Notes under the pieces: generated by a model
Seen by the model: the letters and a program-made list of their open reading frames with translations, nothing else
The model's database searches: none
Told to the model about the DNA's origin: nothing
DNA from: Nemertoderma westbladi
Lineage: Eukaryota; Xenacoelomorpha; Nemertodermatida; Nemertodermatidae
Assembly (NCBI GenBank): GCA_032718475.1
Contig: JAUCBJ010006937.1
Coordinates: 62,001 to 126,000, forward strand
Length of the DNA stretch: 64,000 nucleotides
Direction of reading: 5' to 3'
Program-made: the position numbers and the translations under genes
In this document: positions 53,501 to 63,800 of the stretch, one piece after another
How the letters are laid out: each line of letters starts with the position of its first letter
Numbering within the stretch: the stretch's first letter is position 1

Positions 53501-55545
53501 ACTCAGACTGTCTACGTATCCTATGGACGGATAAAACACTAACTCAACAGGAGATTAGTCAACTTACGATAAAGGACGTAGACATAATGCGTATGGTTGT
53601 CAGGATCTTCGGCGCTAAGGACTCGCCGGTAGCATGCAGTGACATGCTGAAGAGGACGGCAACTATGTGCGAAAACGAGTTCCCTCCAACCATCATAGAA
53701 ACCATCCGACGATGCTTTTACGTGGACGATGGATGCGCCGGCGCAGATAATGTGGACGAGGCATACCGGCTAGCAATGGGGATGGTAGAATGTCTAAAGA
53801 AAGGAGGTTTTCCGCTCGTGAAGTTCAGATCCCACGACAAAACCCTTATGGAAAAGTTTCCGGAGGACATCCGACTGGAAAATAACAAAATGTATTCGGA
53901 GGATGTGGAACATCGTGTACTCGGGATTGAATGGGACATAGAATCAGACGAATTCATCTTCAAATATAAACCCCTACCCAAGCCTATGACAAAAAGGGGA
54001 TGTTTGTCGATAAAAAGCGCCATCTTCGACCCACTAAATTTCATATCTCCAGTAACCTTGGCCGGAATGAACCTGATTAAGGAAATGTGGATAGAAGGAC
54101 TGGGATGGGACGAAGAGCTCCCCCCACACCTCAGCGTCAAATGGAGAAAATGGACGGAGCAGCTCGAACACCTACATCTTATGCGGATACCTAGACCGTT
54201 CTTCCTCGATAAACTACCCACCGATATCTTCCAGCTCCATACCTTCTCGGATGCTTCGAATACCGGAATTGGCGTAGTCACCTTCTTACGAAGACTCAGC
54301 AACGATGGAAACGGCGATACGAGCTTCTTATTTTCTAAAGCCAAGACAGTATCCGGAGAATTCGTAGCAACGATTCCAAGACTCGAGCCACAGGCTGCAG
54401 TTTGGGCAGTAAGACAGAATCGCATGGTCATGCAGAACCTACGGATCCCCATTGAGTCTCAACACTTCTGGGTTGATTCGAGTATAGTTCTCTATTATCT
54501 CCACTCTCCATCACGGCTTCACACTACATTTGTAGCGAACCGAGCCACAGAGATAAAACAGTGTACCGGCCGAGAACAGTGGCACCATGTAAACGGGAAA
54601 GAAAACCCAGCGGACTTATCAAGCCGAGGCGCCACCCCAAAACAACTCGGTAAAAGTAAACTCTGGCTTACAGGCTCGGAATTCCTACTACAGCCACAAT
54701 TAACATGGAGTACCCGATTCGACCCCGAACTCGATAGCGGAAAATACTCCGAGGACGATAAAGAGATCCGTAAAATCCATAGAAGCAACGCAGTGGAAAT
54801 TTATAGCTGTCTGACTGAGCCTGCAAAGGACTCGGGCAGGCACTATAACGTTGCGACGATCATTCAACCAGCGGCGTCTTTACATCTGTTGATCGAGCGA
54901 ACCTCATCAATGAGACGGCTCATCCACCACATTATAACCCTTCGCAACTTCCTACGGTGGAAAGACAACAAGCCGATAGTTCAACGGAGTATACAAGAAC
55001 TCATTATCGCGGAGAAGTGTATCGTTGGATATGTTCAGAGAGAAAGTTTCCCCGATGAGTGGGAACAACTCAGTGCGGGCAAAACATTGAAACCGGACAG
55101 CCCAGTCTACCAACTGAGACCAATGATGGGAGAGGACGGACTGATCCAACTGAATACCCGGATGGCAAACGCCCCGGTCGAATATGAGGTTAAATACCCA
55201 GCGCTTCTGCCCGGAACGTTGACACTAGCTAAGCTATTAATTCTACAATGCCACGAGGACAATCACGCAGGACAGAACTGGATTATAGCTAATATAAGAC
55301 AAAGATATTGGATCACCCACATCCAGCCACTGATCTGGAAAGTGTTGAAACGTTGCTTTACCTGCAGACGTTATCTAGCGCCACCAATCACCCAAAAGAT
55401 GGCCGACTTACCAGCCACCCGTCTACAAGCAGATTCCCCACCGTTCTACGTCACTGGAGTGGACTGTTTCGGCCCGTTTACGGTCATCGAACGACGATCC
55501 AACATCAAATGCTGGGGAGCCATCTTCACCTGCCTAAGCGCCTAA
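50554..55545 (+). CDS. Element 2 gag-pol: gag, protease, reverse transcriptase, RNase H, integrase start
   Basis: One open frame. From 51140, DUF1759-type gag (MPKIEIRTFEGDPVDYLRFK). Zinc knuckles at 51920-52090 (CLFCGEKHKVEFC, CFRCLGTGHYVRDC). Protease LDNGSDGTIID with D at 52381, N replacing the usual S/T of DSG. Reverse transcriptase CDIKAMFHQV (D at 53458) and FYVDDG (53716-53733). RNase H TFSDASNTG (54241). Integrase zinc site CHEDNHAG and CFTC (55249-55365) and the first catalytic aspartate in GVDCFGPF. It stops at 55545 because of a shift. This is a standard BEL/Pao polyprotein, likely young. Confidence 0.93.
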   Translation, partial: EAEREIEQRKWEAEMRKQHAEAQAILIHKKNADIAKLAEYEAALIERDIQLYEDWERDIDQEYEPIPVPELEKSFIPTAAKLPKPEIPPTKQSTLSAQAPVFHPPPATLKNEEPYIPTTSTVTSVPKYEPERDSERDATPRSNNPFTSTPQTRSRVIIKTPPIIDPSSMGVSANNYNPPSHSSSDDVSIIRALENRLAMPKIEIRTFEGDPVDYLRFKKRFFAQIGSTDIADAQKLVYLLQYLGDKPRRIIACFEGGSHEAYYDAWKTLDKRYGNTGTIINKTLERLIQDAGSLGDPQNIQEFSDSMKDAYYTLKPLNKEDQVNNILNLRQIARKFPVWLQSKWAYKCVDLRRRHPDRDPSFLEMSAFLDDISEAMNDSMFLKQSLAKLDGIESNSRSKITPPKPRFRPPPVSTMAITMAEDSDDEDYEEPTSAEEWACYLANWAPEREGITNSLLCLFCGEKHKVEFCRKFQFAELVPRLEAIMKHRGCFRCLGTGHYVRDCDQRSCCAVCNDQRHHTLLHIPANFDFTTLPFQIEAKRRGETNHVFKGTRTTQRRETNPFKISTDTPQVTNISATINLINRRYMVFAKVIPVRIQGVGKSLTTLAFLDNGSDGTIIDRDFLEQLGLEYEPCKRPIQTITDNREVESGEVQLQMEGVMKGYETVKLTIKNALVHTDLRVRFRQSAEYAPLIQLDRDDIDLRCPQLDVNRITLLIGLDTPALHIPTGDIARSIKQDDGFYAERTIMGWTLCGIKEETTDTYTYLPKCQIKENATSVGYCSATDIDEDLFLETEKTQQEMTKYFNLETQEFAEKDENPSEEDQYCMDVLDQATFKDGHWCSPMLWKDPNKPMANNASMALRRLKGILRRLNDQPEIKEKYNTVIQGYLDDGLAEMVPRNELQGGKRTYYLPTHYVVEARKGGKIRVVNDAAATYQGESLNSQLYTGPNIYSTLIGVLIRFRENRVAFTCDIKAMFHQVHTLPRDSDCLRILWTDKTLTQQEISQLTIKDVDIMRMVVRIFGAKDSPVACSDMLKRTATMCENEFPPTIIETIRRCFYVDDGCAGADNVDEAYRLAMGMVECLKKGGFPLVKFRSHDKTLMEKFPEDIRLENNKMYSEDVEHRVLGIEWDIESDEFIFKYKPLPKPMTKRGCLSIKSAIFDPLNFISPVTLAGMNLIKEMWIEGLGWDEELPPHLSVKWRKWTEQLEHLHLMRIPRPFFLDKLPTDIFQLHTFSDASNTGIGVVTFLRRLSNDGNGDTSFLFSKAKTVSGEFVATIPRLEPQAAVWAVRQNRMVMQNLRIPIESQHFWVDSSIVLYYLHSPSRLHTTFVANRATEIKQCTGREQWHHVNGKENPADLSSRGATPKQLGKSKLWLTGSEFLLQPQLTWSTRFDPELDSGKYSEDDKEIRKIHRSNAVEIYSCLTEPAKDSGRHYNVATIIQPAASLHLLIERTSSMRRLIHHIITLRNFLRWKDNKPIVQRSIQELIIAEKCIVGYVQRESFPDEWEQLSAGKTLKPDSPVYQLRPMMGEDGLIQLNTRMANAPVEYEVKYPALLPGTLTLAKLLILQCHEDNHAGQNWIIANIRQRYWITHIQPLIWKVLKRCFTCRRYLAPPITQKMADLPATRLQADSPPFYVTGVDCFGPFTVIERRSNIKCWGAIFTCLSA

Positions 55546-56429
55546 GGTCTAGGGCAATCTACCTAGACATTGTGGTGAACCTTACGCAACACGCATTCAT
55601 CAACGCTCTGCGTCGGTTCGTGGCAAGCAATGGGACATGTCGTCACATGTATTCCGATAATGGCATGAACTTTGTGGGAGGAGAAAGAGAACTTAGAGAG
55701 GCGATCGAGGGATGGTTTACCGATAACACCGCATCCCAAGTCTGGAAGGAACACCAGATACAGTGGCACTTCCAGACCCCCTTAGCACCCCATACGAGCG
55801 GGATATGGGAGAAACTGATCGACCTAGTGAAACGGTCAATGCGCGTCGCTCTAGGAGACACCCGGGTAACCCATGACACCCTCCGCACAACATTCTGCGA
55901 GATCACAGCTACCCTGAACAACCGGCCCATTGTCCCTATCCGCGACGACCCCACAGACCTGGAGCCCCTCACTCCTAACCACCTACTGGGGAGACCTAAA
56001 ACTCAAGTTCTCCCGGAGACAATGTTTCCGGATCCCAACGATATTGCGAGACATACAAACTGGAAAAAGGCCCAAGCGTTGGCAGCACATTGGTGGAGAA
56101 TCTGGGCCCAGGAGTACCTCATAACCCTCCGGACCAGGAGGAAATGGAACAACACCTACCGGAACGTCGCAGTTGGCGACATGGTACTAGTAAAAGAAGA
56201 TCTCAAAGACCACGTTCACTGGCCTGTGGCGCGGGTCGTGACCATACACCCAAGCAAAGACGGACTTGCGAGGACTGTGACGATACGAACGGCATCGGGC
56301 CACTACCAACGCCCTATCCAGAGGCTGTGCCTTCTTGAAGGCAATGATAGCGGTGACTCTACGAGAGGTGATAAGTTCCCTACTCAAGATCCTGCTGCAG
56401 ACATCGGTGACAATGATAAATGCGTTTGA
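55546..56429 (+). pseudogene. Element 2 integrase, rest of catalytic core and C terminus
   Basis: This continues the integrase in another frame (the open frame is 55308-56429). MYSDNGMNFVGGERELREAI holds the second aspartate, SGIWEKLIDLVKRSM the glutamate. Then come NNRPIVPI, LTPNHLLGR and the DUF5641 block AVGDMVLVKEDLKDHVHWP. A shift of one base near 55540 separates it from the first part. Apart from this it looks complete. Confidence 0.9.
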
Positions 56430-57140
56430 ACCCTTCTTATCCTGTTGACAAACTCTTTTAAACTATGATTTATCGACGTTGAAATGGACCCCCCTTAAAC
56501 CAACTGTAAACACGCAATGGTATTTGTGTTTACTCGTGTGTTATGTGGAGTCCAGCGTCACCCTGCAGATGTTTCGACTGACGCAGGGTCGTTTATGTAT
56601 AGTTTACCCTGATTTTGGTCATCGGGACCAACGATATTGGATTATTGGAGATGGTAAAGATTTGAAGTGGAATTCATTGTATTCATCGCAGTATGTTATG
56701 TTGTCCGTTGCGTGCGCAGTTCGGGGTGTAGGCGGTGTAACTAGTCCAGCTGTAGATCCCGGATTGCCGCGCAACACCCCCTCTATCCCGTTATTCTGGT
56801 GGGTCCATGGTGCATCCACATGACTTCGACGATAGAGGGTTTTATGTTTCTCAGTCGCGTTATTCTGGTGGGACCGTTGCGTGGATTTTGGGGCGTAGGC
56901 GGTGTAACTAGTCCAGCTGTAGATCCCAGAATGTTGCGTAACCCCATCCCACATGACTTCGTCGACTGAGCTTTATGTTGTTGGGAGTGTTATTCTGGTG
57001 GGTCCCTGGTGCATCCACGTGACTTCACTTCCAGCGTCTTCATTGTCCGTTACGTGCGCAGTTTGGGGCGTAGGCGGTGTAACTAGCCCAGCTGTAGATC
57101 CCAGATTGCCACGTAACACCCCTTCCACGACAAAGATTAA
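56430..57140. repeat. Tandem repeats downstream of element 2 pol, unit about 170 bp
   Basis: GTAGGCGGTGTAACTAG followed by CCAGCTGTAGATCCC occurs at about 56728, 56898 and 57070, each followed by a TTATTCTGGTGGGTCC-type segment. The first 270 bp hold no repeat that I can see. Confidence 0.8.
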
Positions 57141-57299
57141 CCAAAGAAGATGATTGAATGTAGTTGGAAATGATGAAAAGGATCAGACAACTCTACTATA
57201 AACCTGAATGGTGACGCGTATGATGATGAAAATGAAATGATGCGCACCCTGGTGCTGCGCTTATAACAAATGATGATAGCCGGGGGGCTATAACCCCAA

Positions 57300-57435
57300 T
57301 GATGATGTGGAAATAAACAAAATGTGAAATAAATGGTGGAAATAAATGTGTTGAAATATGTGGAAATAAATGAAATGTGAAATAAATGGTGGAAATAAAT
57401 GTGTTGAAATATGTGGAAATAAATGAAATGTGATG
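57300..57435. repeat. Tandem repeat, unit about 53 bp
   Basis: Two and a half copies of GTGGAAATAAATGAAATGTG with GGTGGAAATAAATGTGTTGA. Confidence 0.9.
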
Positions 57436-59318
57436 AAATAATAATGAGAAATGGAAAAAGACAAAAAAAAGGTATAAAAAGTCTAAAGAAAAGAATTGGA
57501 AAAAAGAAAGGACAAAAAAAGTCATAAAAAACTGGTTGGATATTAATGTATAGTTATAGTAACTGTAAATGCTGAATGTATTAGCAATATAAATTGGAGA
57601 GATACGCCTATTCCTACTATCGGAAGAGACGGTAACAATACCTGCAATATCCTACTGTAAAGTTTGTAAATCAAATCATAAATCCGACCTTCTCACCAAA
57701 ACAGTAAACCCTAAGTAAGCGAATATATTGCAGTATCGATCTCTTTTAACCGGTGAGGCAGAAAACAGTCTACGAGCAGACAAAACTTCGATAAAACAAA
57801 ATCCCGCGCAGCGAATCCTAAAATCAGGCTGACTCACTGACGGACTAAGGGGCTCGTATACTTTGCCGCGGTGTGATTTATATGGTTGGGCGAAGAGACG
57901 CTAGCTAGGTACAGAGGCAGATATTTGGAGATGTCTAACTAGCGAGCAAAGTGCAGTAAGGACGAAAGTTAATTTTATATATTTTGAGGTGTAAATAATT
58001 TTTTAACGCGCGTGTGTTAATTCTGAACGGTCAAAGCAGTTTTGCTCCTTCACATATATAATTACTGGGTACGGTGTGCATTTTACGAATATTCTAATTT
58101 TATAACTTGTAGGTCCAATACTCACGAATGATAAGGATCCTTCCCCTCTTGCGTATTTCCAGGACTCAAATTCAGGCATAAGGTTAATACTACGCCCAGA
58201 ATTCGGCAATTTTTGGTACCAGGTCCCTGATACTAAGAAGAGATGTGTTAGTTTACTACTGTAGGCGTACGGGTACTAATAGCTATCCTGGCTCCTATCT
58301 AGAATTTTAGTCACCCAGGTAGTCCAGGTAACTTCCTATTAGGGCGTTGGCGGGGACACGGTAGATGTTAGTATATCCCTGATAGCCTCAATTTATTTGC
58401 GCCTAGCGTAAACTGCCCTACCGCCTGAACGGTACAATCCCAATTCAGGTGAAAACACAGCAACCCCCCTAGCCTACAAGTTCTAATGCACTGGACACCG
58501 TTGTACGGCAAATAGTCGCACACGCACCTGTACTTAGCAGGAGTTAAGCGTACAGTTTGCTGCACCCTAACCAATGTGTATGCCTTGTACCGGTGTGCCT
58601 ACGTCCTATCTGCGTACTAGTATCTCTGCTCTCTCTCCCTCCCCCCCCGTAGGAATATGAAGGTCTACTGCGGTTTTTCCTGAATCAAGACAGTACAGTC
58701 CCTATGATGTAATTTTGGGCTTACAGCGTGTCACTACGTCTACCTTTTGATCTTTTGGTCTTACACTTAGGTAGCAAGGATCGAACGCTGTCTAACCTTT
58801 CAGGCGATGGGCGAATAACTCTAGATGGTATTGCGGGTTGTCTCTCGTCTACATTCCCGTGATGTTCCCGTTCATTGCTGCGGCCCAATCTCTAGCTGGC
58901 CATCCTGTCCCCGAGTTTGTTCACCGTAGTGAAACCATAGTAAAACAGATAGAAAAGCTGAGATGTGACTGGTATTTCTGACTTTTATTACAAAAGATAC
59001 AATTATAATACAATGTAATCTGAGAATAAACTAAGCACGACAGAATAAATGATTGTATATTAGGTAATGGTTGAGAGAGATAACTAATGAACGAATCGCA
59101 CCTTTATATACTAAATTTGTGCTGCAATCAATCGAGAAAATTCTCGATTGTTCTATGGGTTCTAACGAGGTTTTAAAGATAGCTTATTGGTCCAGCTAAT
59201 ATATAACTTGCACGACATTGGTTACAATCAAATAACTACAGCCTTATTGGTACAGACAAATGCAATTAATTTGTAGCGGTTAATTTAAATGAGTTGAAAT
59301 TCTGCACAAAAAATAATT
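57436..59318. other. Unassigned, possibly LTR or untranslated DNA
   Basis: No gene was recognised. It could hold the 3' end or LTR of element 2 (plus) or of the retroelement owning the minus-strand gene at 60.5-64 kb. No matching second copy is present in the window. Confidence 0.4.
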
Positions 59319-59396
59319 CGCACTTACTAGGATTCGAACTCGATACCTACTACACATATAATTTCCAACGCTCTACCAACTGAGCTACTGAACCAC
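59319..59396 (-). tRNA. tRNA-like relic (degenerate, probably SINE head or pseudogene)
   Basis: TAGCTCAGTTGGTAGAGC (A box and D arm) and GAGTTCGAATCC (B box) are at normal spacing for an internal RNA polymerase III promoter. The acceptor, anticodon and T stems do not pair well, so no functional tRNA or anticodon is assigned. Confidence 0.5.
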
Positions 59397-59749
59397 TTGA
59401 CCGATAGATGCATAATAGATAGAACCAATACTAATGAGAACTCAAAGCAATCTTTACAAAGTTAATTCGAATAAAATAAAATTTTGAAAATCCACGGCAT
59501 TTAGGGAATATAATTCTATACCGCTCCATGAAAACAGGATATTATCGTGCTTAAAATATACGGTTTTCACCAATAATCAATCAAACTATAGAATACTTAG
59601 GGCGTACTTACATATTTACAATTAAATTTCAAACAATACTTCCTTTCTACGTAATGATTCGATACAAAAATAATTACAAATTCAAACTTTACGTATTTAA
59701 GGCTTTACTAAGTAAGTACAATATAAATCTAAATTAAATTCACCAATAT

Positions 59750-60440
59750 AAATCTATTGCATCTCAGATATTGCATAAATTCAAACAATTACAAATACAA
59801 ATAAATGAAACAATAAGAAAGGCTCGCGAGTCTTCCATCTACTATTGCATCTCAAATATTGCATAAATTCAAGTAATTACAAATACTTTCGTACCTAAAT
59901 GTAGATTGCATAAGTTTGGAATAATTACAAATATGAGTCTTTCTGAGCACAAAACTTTCTGACTATAAAACTTTCTAAATACAAAATAACACTTTACAAA
60001 TGAAACTATAAGAAAGGCCCACGAGTCTTCCGTCTACTCTTACTTTCTGTTTCACTGTAAATACAAATACTACTTATAAAATATAAATTGCATTATATTC
60101 GGAACAATATAAATTGCATAAGCTCGGAATAATATAAATTGCATAAGTTCGAAATAATCACGTAAATATAAAATATAAATTCTTACTAAATATAGGTCTT
60201 TACTTAAATATAAATATAAACTGCATAAGTTTAGAATAATATAAACCTTTTGCATCTCAAATATGAAACATAAATCTTTCAAATATAAGTTCCTTCTAAA
60301 TATAAACTTTCTAAATTTCATAAATTCGGAACAATACAAATTGCATAAGTTCGAAATAAGCACAAATATAAAATATAAGTTTACTAAATTTTCTAAATAT
60401 AAAACATATAATTCAAAATAAATCACAAATCATAAGAAAG
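59750..60440. repeat. AT-rich degenerate repeats (TTGCATAAGTTCGAAATAA-like)
   Basis: Short units such as AATATAAATTGCATAAGTTC, TTGCATCTCAAATAT and AAGAAAGGCCCACGAGTCTT recur many times. This is the 3' flank of the minus-strand gene, possibly its untranslated region. Confidence 0.75.
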
Positions 60441-60475
60441 GCCCACGAGTCTTCCGTCCACCCTTGCCCTCCATT

Positions 60476-60896
60476 TTATCGCTTAGTAGATCGAGCCCTG
60501 CCGCGTCCTCGAAAACTGCGCACAGGTGACTTTGCTCGCGATATGGGACTTGTGGGGCGAGTCACTGGTTTACTTGGGACGTTGAGGGACGGTGCGGCTA
60601 TTTCCTCGCAAATTCGTCTATTTGGCATCCCAAAACCTCGACCAATTCCTCGTGACCGATCAGTCGTCACTACAGTTGGTAGAACGTCTGGGAACGCGTG
60701 AGAAGCGGACGACGCAGACCCGAGAGTAGCTTGCGCCCCCTGTTGATCAGCTGGTGTATGTCCCGATCCTCCTACCGGTTCTCTTGGAAGTGATACCGTA
60801 TCCCGAGTAACTCGAATAGTCGGCTCAACTCCCTTGCGTTCTTCTACATTAATAATTTTCTTCAATTGTTGGCCCACCTTCTGGACCCGTATGATC
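60476..60896 (-). pseudogene. C-terminal tail of the accessory gene in a shifted frame
   Basis: In the next frame, an acidic run (SVFEEEEVLEATN) from about 61010 leads to RIIRVQKVGQQLKKIINVEE and a disordered, basic P/S/R-rich tail ending RGRGRARSTKR. Composition suggests that this is the true C terminus and that the main frame lost it by a one-base shift near 61000-61020. Element 1's copy also ends in a basic disordered tail. Confidence 0.55.
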
Positions 60897-63800
60897 CTAC
60901 CCTGTCCGTCCTCCCGAGGGTGACGTGCAGACGGCGCAACCGGAGTGGCTGGTATATTCGTCGCCTCTAGGACCTCTTCTTCCTCGAATACGCTCGCTCG
61001 TATACGTTTGTTGGTAAAACGCGGCTCGGTACGCCCATGCGACGGTTAACCAAGCCCCCTTGTTCCGCTTTTCAGTTCGGAAACGATCAAATTCACCATA
61101 CGTGATACGATTTACGACTTTCTGAAAATTCCACGTGTTTTTGTTATCCGGGTGAATCTGTAACAGATACTCGCGCACCACTCGGAATCCGCTGTCGTGG
61201 GGCAAAATATCGACAACCTCGATAAGTTCGTCATATTGAGGCATAGCGGAGATATATCCTTCCGACATCATCGTCTGGGGATTTACCGCCCAAAATCCGA
61301 GATGCGCTCTCATCGGAAACCGTCTTCTCTGTGCCGATACATGTTCGTCGGCTAAATCTTCCCACTCATCAAATAATTTCCTCACGAGTTTTACAGATTC
61401 GTGTTCATAAGGTATGTCCCTTAGTTGGCATTCAGATGCTCGATGTCCCTTTATATTGCAGTAAGTACATTGAGCCATAAATCTCCAGCAAGTATAAAAG
61501 GTATGAGACCCTTGATCCCCACACCATCCACAGATTAGCTGAGTCGTAGTAATGTGCTTTCCACTGCACTTTGCCATATGATGTCCAGCGACGCCACATT
61601 TATTACACATCGCATTGGCAGGGTACCACACTCGTTCGTATATAAGATCTCCAATCGGTCGAGCGCTTCCTCCCATACTATAATCGTAATCATCTGGGTC
61701 TATGGGTTGGTAGGTTTCTGAAGGTTGTAGGCAAACTATAGCATCTGTTGCTTCAAGTTGTCGAATCTCCGTCTGAGATTTCTTCGGGAGGTTCCTTTCT
61801 ATCTCAAGAAGTTCCTCTAAAGGATCGTCGGCGATCGTAGTAGTTACTTCGAATTCATCACCAAGGTGACCGATAGGCGCGCGCGTCTGCCGTGATTCAT
61901 CCATAATCTCCACGATACGTTCTCCTTCATAGGGTAACAATGTAAACATAGATGGTCTTTCGATAAGAGATCCCGCACAGCGAAGATACACGTCTCGAAA
62001 TATACTAAATCCTGCTCGAGTAAAGGCATTACACTGAGCGTCGGAGTTGTAGAAGGGTTCAAGGAATCGTCTAAACACGTTGGTACGAATTCTCCCTTCC
62101 ATGTAGAACGTATGATCTTCTCCGAGACAAAGTGGATGTCTTTTGAGAGTCCGAGACACAATGTCGGCGATTAGGCAAACATTCACTGACGACTCTATTG
62201 CTAAATAATATTGTAAGACCGCTCTTGGAGGTGACGTAATAGCCCAATACACGCATCCTCTCCATTTAAGCTGTGATTCAAACTCACTCATATCTGGAGT
62301 ATCACCTTCTCCATAAGTTTCAATATACTTGTTTCTTTTACCTTCCTTATAATCCCAATTGAATAACAGGTAGGAAATGTATCCAGTTCCAGTCTTCTGA
62401 GTATTATACTCACGAAAATATCCCTGTTCTATAGACCACAGAATAAGAGGTCGAGTGTCGACGTATGGTGTCGGTAGTCGGTCATCGCTGTCCGTCATGC
62501 CGGCGAAGTCGCTAATTAAATCCTCCCTTACTCCTGATCCAACCTTTACAACAGTTTTATCTAAAATCATGTTTCTTACCATCTTCGGTAGCATTCTAGC
62601 GTCAATATTACAAGCTTGGTCCATCTTCTTTACTATATCGGTGATAAGATGGTGTCGCTTTGTATTCGCTGGAGGTATCGGCATTCGTTTGTCGCTCCTC
62701 TGTCTACTGAAAACGTGCAGGACTCCGTCCGCCGCTCTAATCTGTATAGTCTTAGAAGTCAAACTCTGCTGATGACTGCCGCCCTCGTTATCGTAAAACA
62801 TATAACCGTTTTCCTGAAACGATCTAAACGTCCTAGTCCATTCATCCAACAATTCTTCCGAAGGTTGCCAAATCTTCTCTATATCCTTATCCTCATCGAA
62901 ACGAATAACCTTACCTCGCCAATCTGCGGCAATATCCGTATCCGACTCGAAGGTTCCGGTTCCAATCCATAAACGAATCGTCTTGGTTAGATATCCTTTC
63001 AGATTACTCGGAGCGATGTCGGCACCAGCTCTATCCAGTTCCTTGAAATCTTGAATATGAGGTGGAACGTTGTTCACGACCTTTTGAGTAATATGTCTAC
63101 GTAAATCATATATCTTACTCATATCGCTGAAAACAACTGCAGGAAGAAACTCCAAGTTTGAAATGATTTCTGGATGATCCACGATGGGTATTTCGTACAT
63201 CGTATCCTGTCGGACTGGTATACTAATAGGGAAATTGAGTGTCGTACTCAATGGTTTCGTAGTTAAAGTACTATACGGTTGCATTTCTCTTGGCCTCTCC
63301 GGGGATGCAATCTGTAATCTCTGAATAACGTTTTGAGCAAAGTTTATGCTCTCGAAAACTTCCGGTGTCATCTCCTTAGCTGAAGTTTGATCGTGTGACG
63401 TCCAATGGCAAGGTAGGCTCGCGAGTCTTCCACCCCATTCTTCCATCTCACCTTTCTCGAAAGCCTTGTAGGCTCTGTATAGGCTAAGAGCTTCTTTCTT
63501 TTCGCGGGTTGACTGATTCGCCTCGTCCAGCGTAAGTTCAAATACATCGGGTTCAACAACCTTAGGTGGGTAAATGACAGTTTCTCCCGCCTTTGGTCCG
63601 GTTATATCAAATGAATGATATGGATTCGATAAAGGATACCCTCCTTCCTGGTAGCGTAGTTGTTGATGATTCGAACACCTCGCCAACATCGGTTCGGGAT
63701 TTTCCTTATTCAAACGCATCGGAATCGCATTTCGTTGTTCGCGCATACAAGAACCGCATTGATAATAAAGTTTATAAACTGAAAATGCTTCCTTGGTTTC

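Larger units (their letters stand above)
49547..56429 (+). mobile_element. BEL/Pao LTR retrotransposon, element 2 (coding part)
   Basis: Small frame, gag, protease, reverse transcriptase, RNase H and integrase lie in order on the plus strand with only one stop and one frameshift. No LTR pair could be found between 47.9 and 60 kb, so the true ends are unknown. Either the copy has lost one LTR or the element extends beyond the window. Confidence 0.85.

Noticed and set aside
57196-57525. Phenylalanine-rich minus frame of 109 codons
   Set aside because: Antisense of an AAATAAATG tandem repeat; pure low complexity.
59319-59396. Functional tRNA gene
   Set aside because: Acceptor, anticodon and T stems do not pair, and no credible anticodon can be read.
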